A stretch of DNA of 12,108 bases from Rodentolepis nana (taxonomy: Eukaryota; Platyhelminthes; Cestoda; Cyclophyllidea; Hymenolepididae): contig UZAE01014784.1 in NCBI GenBank assembly GCA_900617975.1, positions 1-12,108 on the forward strand. Reading direction: 5' to 3'. The position numbers and the translations under genes are program-made. Positions 7,891 to 12,108 of the stretch are shown here, one piece after another (position 1 is the first letter of the stretch; each line of letters opens with the position of its first letter). The notes under the pieces were generated by a model. The model was not told the DNA's origin. It searched no databases and saw only the letters and a program-made list of their open reading frames with translations.

Positions 7891-7960
7891 GATCAGCAGT
7901 GTTGCGAAGGGCGTCCCGCTTTCTTGATCAGCATTGTTGCGAAGGACGTCCCGCTTTCTT
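7891..7960. repeat. 35-bp head-to-tail duplication
   Basis: GATCAGCAGTGTTGCGAAGG (7891) and GATCAGCATTGTTGCGAAGG (7926) begin two directly abutting 35-bp units that both end CCCGCTTTCTT. Two mismatches were seen. It starts only 9 bp after the previous duplication. Confidence 0.93.
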
Positions 7961-8012
7961 TTCAGGTTCCCTAGGTGTTTAGACCAAAACACTCGATAGT
8001 GTTTAGTTTTGC

Positions 8013-8100
8013 ATGGGAATAGTTTTCTTAGCACATCTGATCATAATATTCGTGATATGGGAATAGTTTTCTTTGCACATTTGATTATAATATTCGTGAT
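8013..8100. repeat. 44-bp head-to-tail duplication
   Basis: ATGGGAATAGTTTTCTTAGC (8013) and ATGGGAATAGTTTTCTTTGC (8057) begin two abutting 44-bp units, each ending ATAATATTCGTGAT. Three substitutions were seen, so this event is older than the exact ones. It adds a partial second coding unit at the end of the endonuclease region. Confidence 0.92.
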
Positions 8101-8945
8101 TTCATTGGAAAGTTTGTCAGGATGTTGGTTGAAGTTGATGGGACTTGTGTGAAGATCGTTCTCAAAAAGGTTTGTGAATCTAGACCAGTCGGACTTCTTG
8201 AAGTTATATGATAGTTTGGTTTTCATTTTCGGTGTCATGCTTTTGCTGCCGATGGCAATACTAGCAATGACTGGTTTGTGACCAGAACCAGGATCGTCAA
8301 TTATTTTGCGGTGTGTATGCTCACTGATGTCGCTTGAAGCCAAGAGTAAATCAGGAGTTGTTCTGGTTCCATTGTAGTGCAGATATTTAGCCGGATCATC
8401 ATTTCTGTAAATAAGTTCCAAAGGGTTGCTGTTTAGCAAGTTTTCGATTTCCTTTCCAGCTATGTTTGTTTCCTTGTAGCCTCATCTGGTGGAATGGGCG
8501 TTGAAGTCTCACCTTGTAGCCTCATCTGGTGGAATGGGCGTTGAAGTCTCCTAATATTGCAGTTTTGAGTGAGATGTTCAGAAAGTCAAAGTTGGGACAA
8601 TTCTGGGATAGATTATAGATTAAATATATATCTTGATGTGGTTTTGAAATTTATTCTGATTATTTCGCATACGTCTTGCATCGATCCTATACTCTTGATT
8701 AGATCGTAATGTGAAGTGAGGCCTTCTTTTACTCCAGTCAGATTTCCACTTGCAACTTGCCGGTATTTAGGTAGAAGATACAGGGAGTAACCTGAGAATT
8801 GGTAGTATTTCAATATGTCATTCGAAAGGTTTGCTTTCATAATTGTGAAAATGTCTACATCATAGATTTGTAGGATTTTCTGTACTTGGATCTTTTTGTC
8901 TTGTGACATCCCTCCAGCATTCCACTGGAGGTTCTGTAGACGTTG
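8041..8945 (-). pseudogene. LINE apurinic-type endonuclease domain, disrupted
   Basis: Reading 8945 downward: RLQNLQWNAGGMSQDKKIQV, then VDIFTIMKANLS, YYQFSGYSLYLLPKYRQVAS, G.LTGVKEGLTSHYDLI, GDFNAHSTR, GTRTTPDLLLASSDISEHT and GSGHKPVIASI. These are the exonuclease/endonuclease/phosphatase motifs of LINE endonucleases: N of QWN, D and N of GDFN, and H of GHKP. The acidic residue expected in the IMEAN-type motif is Lys (AAA at 8837-8835), which would abolish metal binding. A TGA replaces the Trp expected after HSTR, and a 40-bp duplication adds a frameshift. The upstream frame closes at a TGA about 26 codons before LQWN. Confidence 0.8.
8472..8550. repeat. 39-bp exact tandem duplication, period 40
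   Basis: CCTTGTAGCCTCATCTGGTG starts at 8472 and again at 8512. Both units run identically to GTTGAAGTCTC with one base between. It duplicates the coding of the endonuclease GDFNAHS motif and shifts the frame. Confidence 0.95.
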
Positions 8946-8994
8946 TGATTCGCCCCGACGAGGGTGATTTCTCTTATAGCTTCGATTTCAAGCC

Positions 8995-9083
8995 AATCAT
9001 AATGAATAGAAGTCAAAATGAATTTTTGCCGTATGAAGATACGCTGTCCAGTGGGCAACACTTGAAGGTAGGTCTATCGCTTA
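8995..9083 (+). repeat. Third, partial copy of the donor-bearing repeat
   Basis: AGAAGTCAAAATG.., TTGCCGTATGAAGATACGCT, GTCCAGTGGGCAACAC and GAAGGTAGGTCTATCGC match in order the inner part of the inverted-repeat elements (AGAAGTCAACTACC.., TTGCCGTATGAGTATACG, GGCCAGGATGCACCACG, GGAGGTAAGTCTATCGC). It is more diverged and lacks the purine-rich outer half. It lies just upstream of the LINE 5' end in the opposite direction, so it may be flanking DNA into which the LINE inserted, or part of the LINE 5' UTR read in reverse. Confidence 0.6.
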
Positions 9084-9277
9084 TGTCTCGTTATGTTTAA
9101 TGCTTTACATAAATCTCTCAAGGTTCTTCAGCATTTAAATTAAATTTTTAACTATTTTAAGGACTATTAACATTTTAATCATTGATTGTTCATTAACTGA
9201 GAGGTCTCGTGCTACCAAAAACAATCAGCAATACGTCGTACTTGTTTGTACTCCCCCCCCCCCTCCTCCCACCCACC
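9084..9277. other. AT-rich spacer ending in a C/T-rich tract
   Basis: No gene. A run of about 13 C with CCTCCTCCCACCCACC (9251-9276) lies right against the second LINE fragment and may be the junction microsatellite. Confidence 0.5.
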
Positions 9278-9661
9278 AAAAGTGGATTTATTGTGTCCCA
9301 CTGCTGAGTAGAAAGAGAAGAGTTCAGAATAGACACCTGCACCAAAGTTCACATGGTTTTTATGTATGATCCATCAGTGAAGACTTGGAGCCATTGATCT
9401 GCAGGATAGTTGACATTGATTGTCTCAAGGGCCAGTGAGCGCATTTATTCTGGAGAGGTGTTTGCTTTCCTAAAGTGGTTAAGCAGTTGGGTGCAACACA
9501 CTACATCAGAGTCTGCTAATGGGTTCATGGAGAGAGAGAGGCTTTTTGGTTTGTCATCGATTTGTAATTCTTTTTCCAGTTCTATGGCTTTCTGTATTAG
9601 ACCAGATTGCGTTTACAGATGTCTTGGTCTATTCTCATAGGTGCTGAAGAACTTATCCATT
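9278..9661 (-). mobile_element. Second LINE fragment (RNase H and upstream), unduplicated
   Basis: The sequence aligns with 5482-6045 of the long element: AGTGGATTTATTGTGTCCCA, then CACCTGCACC, GTCTCAAGGGCCAGTGAGCG, CTAAAGTGGTTAAGCAGTTG and TTAGACCAGATTGC. The minus strand encodes DQWLQVFTDGSYIKTM, a TGA, then NFGAGVYSELFSFYSAVGHN in a shifted frame, so it too is dead. It is 384 bp against about 560 bp in the long copy. Much of the gap is the two duplications present there and absent here. Both ends are abrupt and no tail is seen. Confidence 0.85.
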
Positions 9662-9990
9662 ACCAGAGTTCATGTGATCCATCATAAAAGCCAATGTGGC
9701 ATCATATTTACTGCGTAGGCGGCATCGATGCTCACTCTAACTACCTCCACTTTTTTCTCATTGCCATCAGTCTACAATATTGACCTCAGTCATCGTTTCC
9801 CCCCTCCCACGTACTTTGTTTTTAGCAAGTTGGTCTTGAGGATTCTTTTGTGACTGGTTTAGAATAAAATGGATTACCTTTAGCCTAAAAGGTAAAAACG
9901 AAAACAAAAAATTTGTCATGGTTAAAAACATTTTTCTTAACTGTTTACAAGTTTACACAACTGTTAAAGTACTTTAATATTAGGGATCCT
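9662..9990. other. Non-coding spacer, nothing recognised
   Basis: Mixed sequence with an A-rich stretch (AAAACGAAAACAAAAAATTTG near 9894). No ORF, RNA gene or repeat shared with the rest of the window was found. Confidence 0.5.
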
Positions 9991-10072
9991 GGGGTGTGCG
10001 ATAGACTTACCTCCACGTGGTGCATCCTGACAAGGGGTGTGCGATAGACTTACCTCCACGTGGTGCATCCTG
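9991..10072. repeat. 39-bp tandem duplication of the inverted-repeat inner end, period 43
   Basis: GGGGTGTGCGATAGACTTAC, followed by CTCCACGTGGTGCATCCTG, occurs identically at 9991-10029 and 10034-10072. The unit is the most conserved part of the element, with the donor-like sequence read on the minus strand. The left element at 59-305 has it once. Confidence 0.95.
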
Positions 10073-10279
10073 GCCAACGTATACTCATACGGCAATAATG
10101 TCTATAAACCGGTAGTTGACTTCTGACCTCAAACTACAATTGCTCCACTGTATGTCATATTCCACCACTTCTGCAGTACTCATCTCTCTTTTTTCTCTGC
10201 CTTTTTGGCTGTCTGCCTGTCTCTTTTACATCTTTGAATCTCTCTTCTTCTCTCCCTCTCCACTTTTTCTCACTTTGAT
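9991..10279 (-). repeat. Right copy of the dispersed inverted repeat
   Basis: This is the reverse complement of 59-305 over its whole length, about 290 bp including the extra 43-bp unit. Reading on the minus strand: ATCAAAGTGAGAAAAAGTG, a purine-rich tract with AGACAGGCAGACAG, AGAAGTCAACTACC, TTGCCGTATGAGTATACG and ACCACGTGGAGGTAAGTC. The two copies face each other across about 9.7 kb with very different divergence along their length, so they look like two insertions of one family and not the ends of one young transposon. Minus-strand GAG|GTAAGT is a full 5' splice-donor consensus. Confidence 0.7.
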
Positions 10280-10658
10280 TTTCCTCCCCTCTATGATGCT
10301 CGAAGTCAGCTTATGGGCTAATGATCACAATCAAAACGCCTGCCACTTGATATAAATCAATATTTGAGCTAATCAGACATTCCTTCATTAACCCTAGGGC
10401 TTATGAGTACATAGATTTGTATTTGTGTTTTAAAATTAATATGTATAATTGATTAAATATCCTTATCATATATCATGACGATATTTCTTGCAATGGATTC
10501 AACCGTTAATCAAATTCAGAATCAATTGTTGATTCGTTGAATGTTCTTGCAAAAGTTCAGATGTAGTTGAGTTGCATCTAAGAGCACACAAAAAATGGAA
10601 TCAATACAATACTCCACCATAAGAACTGATAAGTTGATATTCAGATAGTTAACTTAAA
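10280..10658. other. AT-rich spacer with a small hairpin
   Basis: No gene recognised. GAATCAATTGTTGATTC at 10519-10535 is a 7-bp-stem palindrome, extended by ATTCA..TGAAT on the outside with small bulges (10514-10541). It may be chance in such AT-rich DNA. Confidence 0.4.
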
Positions 10659-11840
10659 CGATCCAAATACGGCTTTCTGAACTGAAGAGGTCAGGAAAGT
10701 GCAACTCACAAAACATGTTAGATGTGACTTGATTTAACAAAGATCAATTTGAATAGTGGTTTCTATAGTTGGCGTCAGATATGACATTGTGCAACTTTTG
10801 TTTTTCGATGATCCATGTGCTCCATTGAGTAAATTAAAGAATTTGCGTTTTCCAAATTTACCATCTTTTCAACTCTAATGTTAACATTGTCACGGAGTCA
10901 TGGGCAATAGAAGTATGCTTTAAATAGAACACACAACCGATTGGGGTGCAAAGTTCACAAATGAGATACATTTAATTGCCCCGTTCATGAAAGATCACTT
11001 TATGTGTTTTCAAACAATAGTATATAGTTTCTCTCAAGGCAGTGTTTTGACCGTGTTTTCTATTTATTTTATATCAAATCCGAGTTGACATCAACTTCTA
11101 GAATCAACCTCCTAACTTTAAGCTATTCTTACTCACATCTATTTTCTTCTATTTCGACATTTCTTTTAAAGATAAAAATATTTAGAAATAGTAGCATTTT
11201 TGGAACCTCAATGTCATCAGGATTTATAAACCTTGAGAGAATTCTCTCATGATATCCCTCAGCAACATAAGAAAGGCCGAGCTTTAATGGAATCTGAATC
11301 TGATGGAAATTTAGAATGGTCTAGAAAGATCGGCGAATCCAAGTTGTCCTTGGTTTCCTAATCAAGGTCGAATTGCTTGAATCATCGACTTAATTATTTT
11401 AAAACTGCTTAAATTTAGTATCTAAGGCTTATGGTCATGTTGCTTTTCTGTGATGGTCGGACTTGATTATTAAATTAGTTTTAAATGTTGAGAATGTGTG
11501 ATCTATCATTGTACATTTCAACTAATGACAGATAAACCAGATTTTTCAGTCAAATCAATTATGCAAAAGCATGAGATCTGCAGTTGGGTGTTAGAAGTAT
11601 TTCACTTTCGGTATGACAGGCTTGCACATATATCCTACTTGGTCTTAGCTATTTCATTGATTTTCACATTTGTATACCATCATCCATCTGAATTTGCCGT
11701 CCATTCAGACAAACAACATTCAATTAATATATTATTTTTGCCTGGATATCTATTTGCCAAATACTGAATTCAAGGGTTTATAATCCTGAAACCGCACTGA
11801 AAGAAATTGCAAAAGAAATGGGAAAATATTAGCCAACTAA
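10659..11840. repeat. Right copy of the 1182-bp direct repeat (3' flank of MECR copy C)
   Basis: Collinear with 1038-2219 at offset 9621 without indels and with three substitutions seen, all close to its left end. Here it continues without a gap into the MECR poly(A) signal and last exon, which identifies it as downstream flank of the gene. The left boundary at 10659 is abrupt and next to unrelated sequence, which marks a duplication or rearrangement breakpoint. Confidence 0.9.
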
Positions 11841-11846
11841 TTTATT
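11841..11846 (-). terminator. Poly(A) signal AATAAA of MECR copy C
   Basis: TTTATT on the plus strand is AATAAA on the minus strand, 55 bp after the MECR stop (11904-11902). A short 3' UTR of roughly 70-80 nt would follow. The same signal is absent from copy A only because that stretch is replaced by the N at 2220. Confidence 0.6.
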
Positions 11847-11901
11847 GACTACCACACAACATTCAACTAACTCAAAGGAAATATTCGATAGTTAAGACAT
11901 T

Positions 11902-12108
11902 TTAAGAAGCTTCTGGGAACGACAGAATGTATTTGCACGGCAAATAGTTTGGTGCGCCATTTCGAAAGATCGACTTAGAGATTGCCGATTTCCATTCAGT
12001 GAAAGGAATCATTTCAGCTGGAGCCGGTCTGATTTTGCCCTCAATCATCCACGACGATATCTCGTTAAGCATCTCCATGCGTTTTTCCATAGTCATAGAA
12101 AGCCAGAA
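11902..12108 (-). CDS. MECR: MECR copy C, last-exon C-terminal part (runs off the window)
   Basis: The frame entering at 12108 reads FWLSMTMEKRMEMLNEISSW, then IEGKIRPAPAEMIPFTEWKS, AISKSIFRNGAPNYLPCKYI and LSFPEAS, ending in TAA (11904-11902). It is the C-terminal substrate-side end of the reductase, aligning with human [20 protein letters not shown] and the following SKQIL end. It supplies the true C-terminus missing from copy A. Over about 130 bp it appears identical to copy A. At the window edge it lacks six codons present in A (PGRENV after GFWL), an in-frame 18-bp difference supported by only nine further bases. Confidence 0.82.
   Translation of the reverse strand, partial: FWLSMTMEKRMEMLNEISSWMIEGKIRPAPAEMIPFTEWKSAISKSIFRNGAPNYLPCKYILSFPEAS

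Larger units (their letters stand above)
7720..8040 (-). pseudogene. LINE linker between endonuclease and RT
   Basis: The segment reads HLGNLKRKRDVLRNNADQ, then SAVLRQAILQAK, and in another frame KRTSFEKFISTINYQIDSQR followed by TFKFLGNL. Lys/Arg-rich helices such as LK.KRD.LR and AVLRQ.ILQAKR..F..FIS lie between EN and RT in this LINE group. Two tandem duplications lie inside and change the frame. Function in an active element would be structural or RNA contact, which is an inference. Confidence 0.65.
4850..8945 (-). mobile_element. Decayed non-LTR retrotransposon (LINE) with EN, RT, RNase H and zinc knuckle
   Basis: Read 8945 to 4850 on the minus strand, the body shows the order endonuclease, linker, reverse transcriptase, RNase H and a Cys/His knuckle. 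This is the arrangement of I/R1/LOA/Ingi-type LINEs, and RTE and most CR1 elements lack the RNase H. Wording such as LQWNAGG, GTRTTPDLLLAS, GHKPVIAS, KKSPGEDGI, LYADDLVL and FTDGSYIENQ places it close to arthropod-type jockey/I-like sequences in my recollection. Stops, frameshifts and many local tandem duplications break the frame throughout, so it is inactive. The 5' limit is set just upstream of LQWNAGG; no ORF1, UTR or target-site duplication could be delimited. Confidence 0.85.

Noticed and set aside
5866..8550. Direct repeats as a CRISPR array
   Set aside because: The repeats are two or three adjacent units of different sequences inside a LINE, without regular spacers, in a eukaryotic context.
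8903..9100. Plus-strand ORF across the LINE 5' end
   Set aside because: It is opposite to the endonuclease start (LQWNAGG) and runs into the partial repeat; no domain.
59..10279. Long inverted repeats as terminal repeats of one 10-kb DNA transposon
   Set aside because: No transposase lies between them, the two copies are unequally diverged, a third partial copy lies inside, and no target-site duplication was seen. Two separate insertions of one family fit better.
10116..10355. 79-codon plus-strand ORF rich in Ser, Leu and Phe
   Set aside because: It comes from the pyrimidine-rich strand of the inverted-repeat element; low-complexity sequence gives the hydrophobic look.

Overview
The window reads as nuclear DNA of an invertebrate, most plausibly a flatworm (digenean or schistosome-like). 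It is AT-rich, split into exons and crowded with repeats. Two copies of one gene share an ultra-short 31-nt GT-AG intron at the same codon, and a second intron is 38 nt. Introns of about 30 nt near the 5' end of genes are a known flatworm trait. The species call is an inference, because no rRNA, tRNA or lineage marker is present.

The only recognisable host gene family is MECR/ETR1, the mitochondrial trans-2-enoyl-CoA/ACP reductase of type II fatty acid synthesis. All copies are on the minus strand. Copy A (3268 to 2221) has three exons and is intact except for its 3' end, which is lost at a single N (2220). Copy B (4194 to 3694) keeps exon 1 with a mitochondrial presequence, the 31-nt intron and a decayed start of exon 2. 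It is a truncated pseudogene. Copy C is the last-exon end of another copy (12108 to 11902), with its stop codon and poly(A) signal. A 1182-bp direct repeat lies 3' of copy A (1038-2219) and 3' of copy C (10659-11840), offset by exactly 9621 bp and nearly identical. The locus is therefore either a very recent tandem duplication or an assembly of two alleles in series.

Between copies B and C lies a decayed non-LTR retrotransposon on the minus strand (about 8945 to 4850). Its order is apurinic-type endonuclease, linker, reverse transcriptase with YADD, RNase H and a C-terminal zinc knuckle. It carries many stops and frameshifts and at least eight local tandem duplications with periods of 35-85 bp. 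A second short fragment of the same family (9278-9661) lacks the duplications in the part it covers, so those arose secondarily.

A separate repeat family of about 250-290 bp occurs as a long inverted pair (59-305 forward, 9991-10279 reverse), with a third partial copy at 8995-9083. Its most conserved part ends in a sequence like a 5' splice donor. A possible decayed TPR exon lies at 640-888. The remaining intervals are non-coding sequence in which I recognise nothing. I see no operon, CRISPR, rRNA or tRNA, and no convincing new molecular system. The most unusual signals are the microduplications, the micro-introns, the MECR duplication with and without a presequence, and the donor-bearing inverted repeat.
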